DNA from: Saccharomyces mikatae IFO 1815
Lineage: Eukaryota; Ascomycota; Saccharomycetes; Saccharomycetales; Saccharomycetaceae
Direction of reading: 5' to 3'
DNA: 64,000 nt
NCBI RefSeq assembly: GCF_947241705.1
Contig: NC_079259.1
Span: 1,364,001 to 1,428,000 of the forward strand
Under the pieces are notes generated by a model. That model saw only the letters and a list, made by a program, of their open reading frames with translations. It searched no databases and had not been told where the DNA came from. Position 1 is the stretch's first letter; every line of letters begins with the position of its first letter. This document shows, in pieces, positions 47,560 through 56,958 of this stretch. A program made the translations under genes and the position numbers.

Positions 47560-47963
47560 CTATTTAGAGATGAAAACATAGAAGTTAATTATTGTTAGTA
47601 AAACTATGACTTTTAAAAAAAACTTCAAAACTCAACGTCTTAATTAGTGATCTTAAAATGCATCCTAAGTTGCTGGATGCTATATTATATGATTATTTCC
47701 CACGTCTACTTTTTTTTATCAACCGACTTACTATTCATTCTTCCTCTTTCAACTGTTAAATGTAATTTTTTCTCATAAATGACTCTGATGGTGTTTCTTT
47801 TGTCCCATTTGGTACAACTTAGAACATACGTTCTTAACTCATTCAGTTTCTTTCAAGTAAATGAAAATTCAGTTTTTCCTTAATGCTTCCTTTCATATAA
47901 TGCTTTAAATCAGACCGGGGGTGTTTGAGCGTTGACTTATCAATTAACCATTGGTGTACATAC
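47560..47963 (-). other. RPL37B: RPL37B intron (404 nt)
   Basis: On the minus strand the intron begins with the consensus GTATGT (47958-47963) and ends in TAG (47560). The exact branch-point sequence TACTAAC lies at 47594-47600, about 35 nt before the 3' splice site. The placement after the seventh coding base (ATGGGTA) and the size fit RPL37-type genes. All three splice signals are canonical. Confidence 0.93.
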
Positions 47964-47970
47964 TACCCAT
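47964..47970 (-). CDS. RPL37B: RPL37B exon 1
   Basis: This seven-base exon, ATGGGTA, codes for Met, Gly and the first base of Lys3. It is directly followed by the 5' splice site GTATGT. Being so short, it is missed by frame-based gene finding. The splice junction restores AAG for lysine and continues into GTPSFGKRH. Confidence 0.92.
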
Positions 47971-48132
47971 CTTTACTTATATATTCGTTTACCTATTTGT
48001 GTTATGCCCATGTGCAGTAATTCTCTTTTTGTCACTGTTTTCTATAATGACCTACACTTACCATCCAGCCATATTTCGAATCTCATCCTCCTTGGAGAAG
48101 CCCATTATGTTTTCCCATTGATAGTATTTGTG

Positions 48133-48184
48133 GTGTACGGAGTGCTTGAAAAAAGCTTGAATAAAGACTTTTAATGTACGGATG
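48133..48184 (-). promoter_or_regulatory. Paired Rap1-like sites of RPL37B
   Basis: GTGTACGGAGT (48133-48143) and ATGTACGGATG (48174-48184) both resemble the Rap1 UASrpg (ACATCCGTACAT on the other strand). They are 41 bp apart, in the same orientation, and 163-214 bp upstream of the RPL37B ATG. Tandem Rap1 sites at this distance are typical of yeast ribosomal protein promoters. Confidence 0.75.
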
Positions 48185-48232
48185 CTAGCGACTAAATATG
48201 TACAGGTGTTAATTTGTGCAAAAGGGTAAAAA

Positions 48233-48265
48233 ACGCGATACTATTTTTATTCTGTTTTCGCGTTT
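48233..48265 (+). promoter_or_regulatory. SBF/MBF-like sites of PLM2
   Basis: AACGCGA (48232-48238) and TTTTCGCGTTT (48255-48265, CGCGAAAA on the other strand) match Swi4/Mbp1-type G1/S elements. They lie about 240-270 bp upstream of PLM2, a known target of SBF and MBF in S. cerevisiae. Confidence 0.65.
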
Positions 48266-48502
48266 GTTTTTATTTCAGAAGAATAGGTAAACACATAGAT
48301 CGCTTTCGAACAAAATAAAGCATACCTCTGCCTCATCCTAAAAAGTTTAATTTTTTCTCTCCTTAAGTTGACATCTTTGTTACCACTAGCAACAGAACAC
48401 AATATATAGACGCTATTATTTTCGCTACAGTATACACAATACTTCTTATCTTTTTATTTTTTCTTCGTTGAAATCCCATGATAAATATCTCAAGATTTCG
48501 TT

Positions 48503-50074
48503 ATGTCGCATTGTTTCCCACCATCATCACCTGTTATTGATATATCGTCAGAAAGCCCACAGAAGGGACTGGGTGGAATTATTAATTCCTCTATATTAAC
48601 TCTAGGAAAGAAACGGTCTGACCAAGAAGTGGAAGAGTATCCTACTCCGGATCCTTCGTCGAGTATCGGTAGACAATCTTCGCCAGTGAAAGACGAAAAT
48701 TCGTGTTTAGATGATGCTAACTCCACCTATATGTTATCATCCCCTTTAAAGAAAGAAAAGGGACGCGCAAAACCTATCAAGATTGAATTAGATGCATCAG
48801 ATCCCTCTCGTTTAGCTATTGGTAGAAAGAAAGCAGTCTGCAACGTTATTTTGCCTTGTAGAAAAAACATCTCTAGACAACACGCTTTCATTTCTTATGT
48901 TGCCGAAAGAAATGAAATTAAATTGGAATGTAATGGGACTAATGGATTATCCGTCCACTTGCCTGGTTCCATGCAACTACATTTGATAAAACCTTTCCCC
49001 ACAAGAAACTTCTATAAGCTAATGACAGAAGAGTCCTTGGCTTCACAAAACGCTAACTTATCACATGCGAAGGCTCTTCAGAAGAACCATAATTTGATTA
49101 GCTTCGCCTTGGCGAAAGGCGAATCTGTGACCTTCCCATATATCCAAGGAACTTTAGTAAATTTTGTTGGGGCTACAGTCTGTCTCTCGTTGAAAGAAGT
49201 AGAACGTAGGTCTGAACACTGCAACAATAATTTTGATGAAGAGAATTCGACAGAAACAGAAGATGAACTATGCTTATTATTAACGAAGAATGATGATTTT
49301 CCTTGGCAAGCGGAAACACCTTCGATGAAACTTGTTCCGGTCGAGCATTCGCCTCTCACGGAACAGATCTCCAAGCGGCTACTTACTGCGTCTCCTATTA
49401 CTACTATAAAAAGTTGCATCATTAGTCATAGGACGACACCGCAATCATCTTTCGTTATTAATCAGCCTTCCACTCCAAAAAAACTAAAGCGCGAATCAGT
49501 CCCATTGAAAAACAATGTTATACAGGAGACGCCGCTTCCTAAAGATAAAGTAATTGGATATCCAAGTACTAGCAGTAGAAATGATAATATTATTGAAAAG
49601 CAAACCTTTGAAGTAATTACGGAAAAGACGAGGGTGCTATCTTCAATAAGCATAGATGAGTCTCCTCGTAAACGTCTAAAGACTTCATCGAATAGTAATT
49701 CTAAAATTTTCCAGTCTCTTGCAGAACGAGGAATCATATGTGACGACTTAGTTCATGTGTTGTGCAATCATCTTGCATTTTCCAACCTTCAACAAACCCC
49801 CCTATCCCAATTACGAGACATCAATTCTAATACTTCCCAATTAAGCAGAGATGAACTAGGGGAGGTATTGGAAACTATCCCCTGTATTAGCATTATTGTA
49901 CGTACAGGGAAGGATGCATCAGGCAAAGCATTAGAAAATGAGTATTACTATGACATTGAAAATGATGACAACGATGAGAGAAAGATTTTGTATAATTTGC
50001 TGAAAGGCGGGAGTCGATTAAGATCCTGTAGGAAGGAACATAAACAGTATTTTTGGAAAAGGCCAACTAAATGA
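48503..50074 (+). CDS. PLM2: FHA-domain protein Plm2
   Basis: Plm2 is a chromatin-associated FHA protein, a paralog of Tos4, induced at G1/S and by DNA damage. It is linked to plasmid maintenance and checkpoint gene expression. The 523-residue product has a Ser/Pro-rich N terminus. An FHA domain spans about residues 85-165, with LAIGRKKAVCNVILPCRKNI, the core SRQHAFISY and NGTNGLSVHL. A long disordered part is rich in S/T-P sites (SPRKRLKTSSN, TPKKLKRES). The C terminus holds a conserved fold starting at about 400 (ERGIICDDLVHVLCNHL) and ending CRKEHKQYFWKRPTK. Confidence 0.93.
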   Translation: MSHCFPPSSPVIDISSESPQKGLGGIINSSILTLGKKRSDQEVEEYPTPDPSSSIGRQSSPVKDENSCLDDANSTYMLSSPLKKEKGRAKPIKIELDASDPSRLAIGRKKAVCNVILPCRKNISRQHAFISYVAERNEIKLECNGTNGLSVHLPGSMQLHLIKPFPTRNFYKLMTEESLASQNANLSHAKALQKNHNLISFALAKGESVTFPYIQGTLVNFVGATVCLSLKEVERRSEHCNNNFDEENSTETEDELCLLLTKNDDFPWQAETPSMKLVPVEHSPLTEQISKRLLTASPITTIKSCIISHRTTPQSSFVINQPSTPKKLKRESVPLKNNVIQETPLPKDKVIGYPSTSSRNDNIIEKQTFEVITEKTRVLSSISIDESPRKRLKTSSNSNSKIFQSLAERGIICDDLVHVLCNHLAFSNLQQTPLSQLRDINSNTSQLSRDELGEVLETIPCISIIVRTGKDASGKALENEYYYDIENDDNDERKILYNLLKGGSRLRSCRKEHKQYFWKRPTK

Positions 50075-50471
50075 CTCTACCAAAGCATTCACGTTTCTAT
50101 TCAAATATTCATATAGCATGATCGTATTGTCATATCGGCCAGAATTCAAATTTGGTAAGCCAAGTTAAAAGCTTTATAAACACAGAACAGTTTTTCTATA
50201 TATTTTCCGTTGAAGGAAGTTAATACATAATCCATATACAATAGATTATTATGCCTAGATGTTATTCTATTTGTTTTTCGAGGTCTAAGAATGTTTAAAA
50301 CTTTTTTAATTTGTATCATTTTCTAGTAATTACATGACTCGAGTTGAGCGAATCAAACGATAAGGCATCGTTTTCTGAATAAAGGGAGGAGATCAGAGTC
50401 GGCCTAAAATAGAGAAAAGAATGGAAGTAATCAATAAAAATCAAGAAAAAGAGAATCTATCACATAAATGC
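50075..50471. other. Convergent spacer between PLM2 and SAM2
   Basis: This 397-bp AT-rich stretch lies between the 3' ends of PLM2 and SAM2. No RNA gene, repeat or ORF is supported; it should hold the two sets of polyadenylation signals. Confidence 0.5.
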
Positions 50472-51626
50472 CTAAAGTTCCAATTTCTTTGGTTTTTCCC
50501 ATGAGTATTCCTGGTTGGTGAAGTGACCATAAGAAGCGGTTGGCAAATAGATAGGTCTAGCCAGATCTAATTCTCTCACTAAAACACCTGGTCTCAAGTC
50601 GAAGTTCTTTTTGATGATTTCAATGATTTCATCATCCGATTTACTAGCTGTGCCATAGGTGTCCACGTGCAAAGACAATGGTTCAGCAATACCGATTGCA
50701 TAAGAAAATTGAACTTGGACTCTCTTACACAAACCAGCAGCGACTAAAGATTTGGCAACCCATCTAGCAGCGTAGGCAGCAGAACGATCGACCTTAGAGT
50801 AGTCCTTACCGGAGAAGGCACCACCACCGACGGATGAAGCACCACCGTAGGCATCAACAATGATCTTTCTACCGGTCAAACCAGCATCACCTTGAGGACC
50901 ACCAATGACGAATCTACCAGAAGGTTGAATGAAATACTTGGTATTTTCGTCTAACATCTCCTTTGGTATGACCTTTTCAACGATGTCTTTTTGTAACTGA
51001 GTTCTTAAATCGGCAGTAGAGATTTCATCGGCGTGTTGGGCAGAAATAACAACGGTATCTATTCTCTTTGGAACCCATCTACCGTTATCATCTTCGTATT
51101 CGACCGTAACCTGAGTCTTTGTGTCTGGTCTCAACCATGGGATGGAACCATCTCTTCTGGCATCTGCCATGGCCATATTCAACTTATGAGCTAGAAGAAT
51201 GGTCAATGGCAAACCTTCTGGAGTTTCGTCAGTAGCATAACCGAACATTATACCTTGGTCACCAGCACCTAAGTCTTCCAAGCTCTTTTCATAATGTAGA
51301 CCTTGAGCGATATCTGGAGATTGCTGTTCGATAGCAACTAAAACATTACATGTCTTGTAGTCGAAACCCTTAGCAGAATCATCATAACCGATTTTCTTAA
51401 TGGTATCCCTTACGATCTGTTGATAGTCAAGTCTAGCCTTAGTGGTAATCTCACCAAACACCATAATCATACCAGTCTTAGCAGCCGTTTCACAAGCAAC
51501 CTTTGAAAATGGATCTTGCTCCAAACAGGCGTCCAAAATAGCATCAGAAACTTGATCACAAATCTTGTCTGGGTGACCTTCACCGACGGATTCAGAAGTA
51601 AATAAAAAGGTTTTGCTCTTGGACAT
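50472..51626 (-). CDS. SAM2: S-adenosylmethionine synthetase Sam2
   Basis: Sam2 makes S-adenosylmethionine from methionine and ATP, the cell's main methyl donor. The 384-residue enzyme shows all family signatures: GHPDKICDQ at residues 17-25, [19 protein letters not shown] near 115-133, and the P-loop-like [19 protein letters not shown] near 267-285. It is almost unchanged from S. cerevisiae, as expected of an abundant enzyme. The frame is open eight codons upstream (51650), but MSKSKTFLF at 51626 is the established start. Codon use is strongly biased to preferred yeast codons. Met31/32 and Cbf1 sites lie about 300 bp upstream. Confidence 0.97.
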   Translation of the reverse strand: MSKSKTFLFTSESVGEGHPDKICDQVSDAILDACLEQDPFSKVACETAAKTGMIMVFGEITTKARLDYQQIVRDTIKKIGYDDSAKGFDYKTCNVLVAIEQQSPDIAQGLHYEKSLEDLGAGDQGIMFGYATDETPEGLPLTILLAHKLNMAMADARRDGSIPWLRPDTKTQVTVEYEDDNGRWVPKRIDTVVISAQHADEISTADLRTQLQKDIVEKVIPKEMLDENTKYFIQPSGRFVIGGPQGDAGLTGRKIIVDAYGGASSVGGGAFSGKDYSKVDRSAAYAARWVAKSLVAAGLCKRVQVQFSYAIGIAEPLSLHVDTYGTASKSDDEIIEIIKKNFDLRPGVLVRELDLARPIYLPTASYGHFTNQEYSWEKPKKLEL

Positions 51627-52221
51627 TATGGTACGCGTATATAGTTGCAAATTCTTGGTTATTGAGAATTATTAAATACTACAACCCTCTTTTCAAGGTT
51701 AAAAAGAAAGCTCTAACAAGAGATATGAAAAGACCTTGTTGAAAGGACAAATTGAACCTCCTTCTTATACGTCTCAAGACGACAGATGACTATCAAAACG
51801 AAAATTAAGATTTCTTGCATATGAAGATTTGATGTCGTTTACAAGAGCTATCTCAAAATTTCATCGGTATTTGGGTCTCGCTCAATTTCTGGCGTGGACC
51901 CATCGGCGGAAATACGCCACAGTTTTCCTACCCGATGCCAGTCACGTGGATAGAAGTATATCAATTCGCCGCTAAAATAAGACCAGATGGATTGCGAGTA
52001 AGATACGAAGAAAAGTTTAATGCTTTTCGATCTATTGAGTTATGCATAATGTCTAAGTTTCGGTTATTTAATGTAATACAAATTCTAGTGCACGAATTAT
52101 TTTATGTAAGAGGGAAAAAGCTGACTGAACTTGGACTTTTATACTGCATCCGTTCGTAATCTGAGAATCAAGTCAACTTTTTAGGCTTTTGATCTTTTCT
52201 TGAAGGACTTTAAAAGCATTA
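51627..52221. other. SAM2 promoter and LPP1 3' flank
   Basis: Both flanking genes are on the minus strand, so this 595-bp stretch is the SAM2 promoter followed by the LPP1 end. It carries the Met31/32 and Cbf1 sites listed separately. A 74-codon plus-strand frame at 51935-52159 overlaps those sites and looks spurious. Confidence 0.6.
51916..51948 (-). promoter_or_regulatory. Met31/32 site and Cbf1 site of SAM2
   Basis: GCCACAGTTT (51916-51925; AAACTGTGGC on the SAM2 strand) is an exact Met31/Met32 site. TCACGTG (51942-51948) is the Cbf1 E-box. They are 16 bp apart and 290-322 bp upstream of the SAM2 ATG, the arrangement that recruits Met4 in the sulfur regulon. Confidence 0.85.
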
Positions 52222-53046
52222 CTAAACACTTATAGGTGAAGGAAGTATTTCTCTTTTCCCCACGTTACCAAATGTCCATTTCCAACAACCATAAATCACT
52301 AGAAACGCTAATGCAGCACCCGAGATAACATCGTACCAATGATGTCTATGATCAAAGACTCTTGAGATCATTACCACTAGAGCCAGTAAAGGGCACCAGA
52401 TACAGCTTCTTGTATGGCGAGTTGTAAACACTTTTTGCCAAAGATACGTAAAACCCATGGTACTTACCATAAAACTTGAATGCCCACTCGGTGTGCTTTT
52501 CAAGCCTTCATAGAGAACCCATTTGTTAGTTTGCTTACAAATATCCAACCCAAACAACGAAGAATCAGAATCACTTATCTTTTGAAGGTCGGGTATACAT
52601 CTTTCAATAAAATCTGGTCTCAAATTTCCGATGATCAATTTTAAGGCGCCTGTTAACGCAGCATTAATGCTTATTATCAGCATTAAACACAATAAACTAG
52701 TGTGCATAAAGTGAAAATCCTTCGAGATGCCGTCTGGTCTTTCTCTTAGCCATGTTACTCTATTTTTCTTTAGCAGATCCTTCTCGAACATACAGGTCCA
52801 AATGATGACCATGTTACTCAACCCAACACTCAAAATTAAGCAACCTAGTGGGCCTACAAGTTCGTTTGCCACGTAACGTTTTGATATGCTAGAGTCATCA
52901 AGACTGAATTGGATGCTCTGGCCTCTAGGCACTAAGGATATCTCTGAATAAAGGAATAATATCGTACAGAGGCCAACTATCATATACTGAAAGTAGTACA
53001 GCCCGAAATACTCCTTATGTTTCTCATCCGTCATGATAAATATCAT
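52222..53046 (-). CDS. LPP1: Lipid phosphate phosphatase Lpp1
   Basis: Lpp1 is a Mg2+-independent phosphatase of the PAP2 superfamily that dephosphorylates phosphatidate, lysophosphatidate and diacylglycerol pyrophosphate in Golgi-type membranes. The 274-residue protein has about six membrane helices. The three catalytic motifs are all present: KLIIGNLRP (KX6RP) near residues 136-144, PSGHSS near 186-191, and SRVFDHRHHWYD (SRX5HX3D) near 233-244. The length equals the S. cerevisiae protein. An internal Met at residue 5 is an alternative start. Confidence 0.95.
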   Translation of the reverse strand: MIFIMTDEKHKEYFGLYYFQYMIVGLCTILFLYSEISLVPRGQSIQFSLDDSSISKRYVANELVGPLGCLILSVGLSNMVIIWTCMFEKDLLKKNRVTWLRERPDGISKDFHFMHTSLLCLMLIISINAALTGALKLIIGNLRPDFIERCIPDLQKISDSDSSLFGLDICKQTNKWVLYEGLKSTPSGHSSFMVSTMGFTYLWQKVFTTRHTRSCIWCPLLALVVMISRVFDHRHHWYDVISGAALAFLVIYGCWKWTFGNVGKREILPSPISV

Positions 53047-53490
53047 CTAAAGTGACTTATAACAGGTTTACTTAGGCGCTGATCTAGTGGTGAATTACCT
53101 AAGAACGAAGTAAAGTTTGTTGCATAGGATGGCTTTCTTTCGTTCCCTTAACTTTCTAAAGTTATAAAGTTCACGTGGCAACTACAAGAAAAAAAATCTG
53201 ACGCGTGAACAATAACAAAAACTATCAACAAATATAAATAGGTGTATAAGGAAATGAAGTGATAACCACAGAAAACTCCTAATCTAATAAACAGTACACG
53301 TAGAATTTATAAAGTTTGATTGATTCTAATATTTTTATTTTTTATATAAAGCCTATTGTAAATAACTGGAAGCGTTTGTTAGAATATAAAAAAAGAGGTT
53401 GAAACAAAAAACATGATAAAAAGGTTGCCAGCAATAAATCCCAGACGTGAGAGAATAACTTCTTTTGAAATTAATCATTTTAAACCAATA

Positions 53491-53492
<2 letters not shown>

Positions 53493-53525
<33 letters not shown>
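53493..53525. repeat. (TTA)11 microsatellite
   Basis: Eleven TTA units in a row, in non-coding DNA between the LPP1 start and the SPG3 remnant. A simple, probably length-variable repeat. Confidence 0.95.
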
Positions 53526-53572
53526 GTGTAAATCAACGAATATGTACAATTCTTCTCTTTAGATTTTTTGGT

Positions 53573-53720
53573 CTAGATTTTCAGATTCTCCTGACCAAAT
53601 GACCGTGAAAACCAGACATGGGAAGGTCACGTAAGTTTATTTTTATCAGAGGAGAAGAAAAATTAGGCATTCTTCTTTTACCTTCTTTGTGTACAGTTTT
53701 CGTATGGTCAAAATTAGAGG
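53573..53720 (-). pseudogene. SPG3: Non-open counterpart of the SPG3 C-terminal region
   Basis: SPG3 of S. cerevisiae is a small minus-strand ORF between LPP1 and PSP1, described as needed for stationary-phase survival at high temperature. At the same place here, the minus-strand frame that ends in TAG at 53573-53575 can be loosely aligned with my memory of the Spg3 C terminus (SHVWFSRSFGQENLKI before the stop), but it contains in-frame stops at 53627-53629 (TGA) and 53663-53665 (TAA). So the ORF is either lost here or was born later in the S. cerevisiae lineage. The alignment rests on memory and is weak. Confidence 0.45.
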
Positions 53721-53910
53721 GGAAAGATTATCATGATAACTGAAAAATGGGACCAAATTGATGTGACGGGAAAAGAAATAAACAACGAACAAAAACGGTA
53801 AAACAAAGGAAAACAAAAGTCGATAAAAAATATATAACAGAATAATGGCAAATATTTTGTCTTTTCTTTTAAAAATTTATAGTTACAATGGGAGAGGGGT
53901 CACAGATAAT

Positions 53911-56415
53911 TTAATGGAATAATTCATGGACTAATTCCTTGTAAACAGCAATCTGAAAGTTGTCGAGTTCAATTTCGTTTAGAGGAGGTGCAAAGTTAAT
54001 CTTATTATTTGTTCTGTTTTGTGAAAACTCATTAACGTTAACCAAATCTTCAGTATTGTAATTCTTTACTATTTCTTGATATAATTTCAGTTCTTTTTGT
54101 TGATTGTCATAGTACTTAGAATCAATAGACAAGTTATTTGGTATGGCACACAACCAAATCCTAGTTTTATAATATTTGAACAACTCCTTTATCAAATCTC
54201 TAAAGTCATTTCTCTCCTCGCAAACATAGTAAAATGTTAATTTCTTTCTATCAAATTGGAATTCCGCGTTTAGAATCTTAATATTCAATTCGGGTTTAGA
54301 ATAATTTGCAGTACCTGAAAAATGATTAGAAGAACCATCATTTGTATTATGGGATCGTGAATTATCATTCAAAGCTTTTAATTTACTTTGAGCAATATGT
54401 AAAGCCTTTAATTCATCCTCGAATTTATTGTGTAAATTCGTTGTTACTTCCCATGGTGTAGCAAACCTTAAAACTTGCTTAGATGGTATGATCAATTCAG
54501 TTAGCTCAACAACATCATACAATTTGGGGTTTAATTTTTTTTTTTGGCCTTTTTTTGACTCGATCAACATTTGAATAAATTCTTCATTTGGATAGTGCTG
54601 CGGTTCACTTGTAATCAAAGAATCAAAGTGAATTTTCTTTTTCAGAAAATTAATAAATAACGCCAAATTCAGATCGACACACGGTTCAACAACCAATACT
54701 AAGTCCCTTCCACGATCACCATCAATAATAACCAAGTCACCTCTTTTCATTAACAAATTGGTAGCTTGCGGTGTGGATAGTAATTCTAGTTTCCCATTTT
54801 TCAACGCGACCAATACTAATGGTGTATAAGCTAGAAAAGAGTTATTGTTATTTCTAGATGAGGAATCTGTTGTAAAAGACCCCTTTCTTCTATTCTTGTT
54901 GTTTCCATTATTGGAAATAATCCCGTTATTCGAATCTGGATCATTAATGTAATTCAAGTTACAGCTTCGCAAAACACCCAAAAAATTCAATAAGGATTGA
55001 TACGTGTTACCTTCTTCATCTATTAAACTCATATTTTTACCATCATAACTTTCGTTAGAGTCGTGCAACTTCATCATTTTCTTAATATTATCTGTAAACT
55101 CAAAAACTGCGGAGCTAGCAAAATAACCGCTACCACAATCCTGATATAAGTCATGTAAGGTCTTGGATGAAGTCAAGTGTTTCCCCTGAATTAAGACTAA
55201 ACCATTGTCCAATGCTACACTTTCTTCATTGGAGTCTTTGTTGTGAGGGTTATGTGAATTTGTAGAAGAGGGGACAGAGCTGCTTCTTTGCAGCTCAGCA
55301 AGGTGAACATCTTCAATACGTTCACTGTTGAAAATATTGGCTGTATTAGCGTTCCTTGATTGTTGTTGAAAGGTGGAGGGGTTCGGATTGAAGCTTGCCA
55401 CTGGTTGTGTGTTTCGGCGAAACTGTTGGATTGGAGCCACATTTTGACTATTAATATTGCTGCTATTGCTGATATTGCTATTATTAGCGTCATTATTATA
55501 TGAATGCGGAGATTGTACACCATTTCCAAAATCGGTCCCACCATTCATGGCCAAATGACTTGAATTCAAGTTATCGTAGTTGAATCTGCTGTTGAAAAAA
55601 TTGAAACCTTGAGACTGTTGCTGCTGCAGTTGTGACGCTTGCTTCTGCTGAACTCCAGGCATTTGATGATTGATTAGCGTATCTGATATATAAGAGGATC
55701 TCCTGATAGTAGCTTCAGGATGAGATGATTGTTGCCAATGTGTTGGAAATTGCTGTTGGCTGCTAATATTGGATGGATTGCCAGCACTATGGGATGAAGC
55801 AGCAAAATTATTACCATTGATTGAATCAAAGCCTATGTTCGTTTTATTCACTAAAGGCATATAGTCCAAACCCCTTCGATTTTCCATTATTTCATTTCCA
55901 CTTGTTTGAAATAAATTCGGATTGAATTGTGGAAACAACCGTTGTTGAGCTTGATAAGTGGCCATTTGAGTGAAATTCGAATTATTGTTATTGATCGAAG
56001 CAGACTGCGTAGACATTGGCTCTGAATTAGAAGATGACATTTGAAAGGAAGTTAAATTATTAGAAGGTTGCTCTTGAATGAATCCATTTTGGTGCGAAAA
56101 TTGTTGCTGTTGTTGCTGTTGTTGCTGTGGTACTGGTGGTGGATACGGAAACCTATTCATGAAGTCAATATCATCAAAAGTCCTTCTGTTTTCCATACCA
56201 CTTCCTGTACTTTTTATTGAGTTTCTTAAACTATTCAAGCCAGCAAGCGGATCGACAACATCATTTCTTGTGTTATCAGAGTTATCATTTAATTTACGGG
56301 GTAAATCTGATAACGATTTTCCACTGTTATTCTTGAATAGTAAGTCCTCATAGTAGTTTTTTAAATCCACATTATCGGAAATACTTGTCGTACTATTGAT
56401 AGTGGGGAGGTCCAT
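53911..56415 (-). CDS. PSP1: Psp1, PSP1-domain protein with a Gln/Asn-rich N terminus
   Basis: Psp1 is an Asn/Gln-rich protein; high-copy PSP1 suppresses DNA polymerase alpha and delta mutations, but its biochemical role is unclear. The 834-residue product has a prion-like N-terminal half (residues 90-370), including nine glutamines in a row and many Asn and Ser clusters. The conserved PSP1 C-terminal domain lies at about 590-830: RGDLVIIDGDRGRDLVLVVE, KLYDVVELTELIIPSKQ, and ILNAEFQFDRKKLTFYYVCE followed by FRDLIKELFKYYKTRIW, which is shared with bacterial PSP1/RicT proteins. It is seven residues shorter than my memory of S. cerevisiae Psp1, as expected from repeat-length change. Confidence 0.93.
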   Translation of the reverse strand: MDLPTINSTTSISDNVDLKNYYEDLLFKNNSGKSLSDLPRKLNDNSDNTRNDVVDPLAGLNSLRNSIKSTGSGMENRRTFDDIDFMNRFPYPPPVPQQQQQQQQQFSHQNGFIQEQPSNNLTSFQMSSSNSEPMSTQSASINNNNSNFTQMATYQAQQRLFPQFNPNLFQTSGNEIMENRRGLDYMPLVNKTNIGFDSINGNNFAASSHSAGNPSNISSQQQFPTHWQQSSHPEATIRRSSYISDTLINHQMPGVQQKQASQLQQQQSQGFNFFNSRFNYDNLNSSHLAMNGGTDFGNGVQSPHSYNNDANNSNISNSSNINSQNVAPIQQFRRNTQPVASFNPNPSTFQQQSRNANTANIFNSERIEDVHLAELQRSSSVPSSTNSHNPHNKDSNEESVALDNGLVLIQGKHLTSSKTLHDLYQDCGSGYFASSAVFEFTDNIKKMMKLHDSNESYDGKNMSLIDEEGNTYQSLLNFLGVLRSCNLNYINDPDSNNGIISNNGNNKNRRKGSFTTDSSSRNNNNSFLAYTPLVLVALKNGKLELLSTPQATNLLMKRGDLVIIDGDRGRDLVLVVEPCVDLNLALFINFLKKKIHFDSLITSEPQHYPNEEFIQMLIESKKGQKKKLNPKLYDVVELTELIIPSKQVLRFATPWEVTTNLHNKFEDELKALHIAQSKLKALNDNSRSHNTNDGSSNHFSGTANYSKPELNIKILNAEFQFDRKKLTFYYVCEERNDFRDLIKELFKYYKTRIWLCAIPNNLSIDSKYYDNQQKELKLYQEIVKNYNTEDLVNVNEFSQNRTNNKINFAPPLNEIELDNFQIAVYKELVHELFH
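56101..56127 (-). repeat. Nine-codon polyglutamine tract in PSP1
   Basis: Nine Gln codons, mixed CAA and CAG in a regular CAG-CAA-CAA pattern, in the N-terminal part of Psp1. Such tracts change length quickly between yeast strains. Confidence 0.9.
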
Positions 56416-56958
56416 TTTTCAACCGATATATTATTAAGCACTATATCAAATACCGCTTCTTCTAGATTCTTCTTCTTGGGGTCGCTTATATCCTGTATAA
56501 CTAACTATCTTGAACTTTTTAATACGTTTTATTCTTCTCTATGTATGTTGTTTAATATACCAAAGAACACGTGAACTTATGCTATCTTTATTTTTGACTG
56601 CTGAAGCAAAGAAGTATGTAAAGTAGAGCTGTTGATTATCCGTAAATCCTTCTCCTTGTCCTTTATTTTGTTTTTGTTTTGTTCCTTTAAGTGAAACACG
56701 GATCCGTAATGTTACCAACATGATTAGGGGAAGGACTTGTCTCCAAAAAAAACTGTTATGACCCACCCAATCCACTATAACTTGCGGCAGTGAAGAAATA
56801 TTCATATTCGCACTCGGAGGCAATGGTGGACCCAATGGAAAGCTAGCCGATACATTTTTCCATTCAGCGTTGCGGGTTTTCTTTTTTGCGGCGTTGTAAA
56901 CGGCTGTGGGAAGAGTAAAAAAGCAATGAAGGGGGTAATGGAAGGGTATTCAATATGA
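56416..56958. other. PSP1 promoter and GMC1 3' flank
   Basis: This 543-bp spacer lies between two minus-strand genes. A 98-codon minus-strand frame at 56539-56835 has no family features. I see no RNA gene or LTR. Confidence 0.45.

Larger units (their letters stand above)
47971..48502. other. Divergent promoter region between RPL37B and PLM2
   Basis: This 532-bp spacer splits into two functional halves by motif content. Rap1-like sites at 48133-48184 face RPL37B, and SBF/MBF-like sites at 48233-48265 face PLM2. No other gene is seen. Confidence 0.6.
53047..53910. other. Spacer between LPP1 and PSP1, site of the SPG3 locus
   Basis: This 864-bp spacer is the LPP1 promoter and PSP1 3' flank. 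In S. cerevisiae it contains SPG3, but here no open frame of that kind exists. It also contains the (TTA)11 repeat. Confidence 0.6.

Noticed and set aside
51935-52159. 74-codon plus-strand frame upstream of SAM2
   Set aside because: It starts at the Met31/32-Cbf1 module in a promoter, has no domain pattern and no neighbour support.
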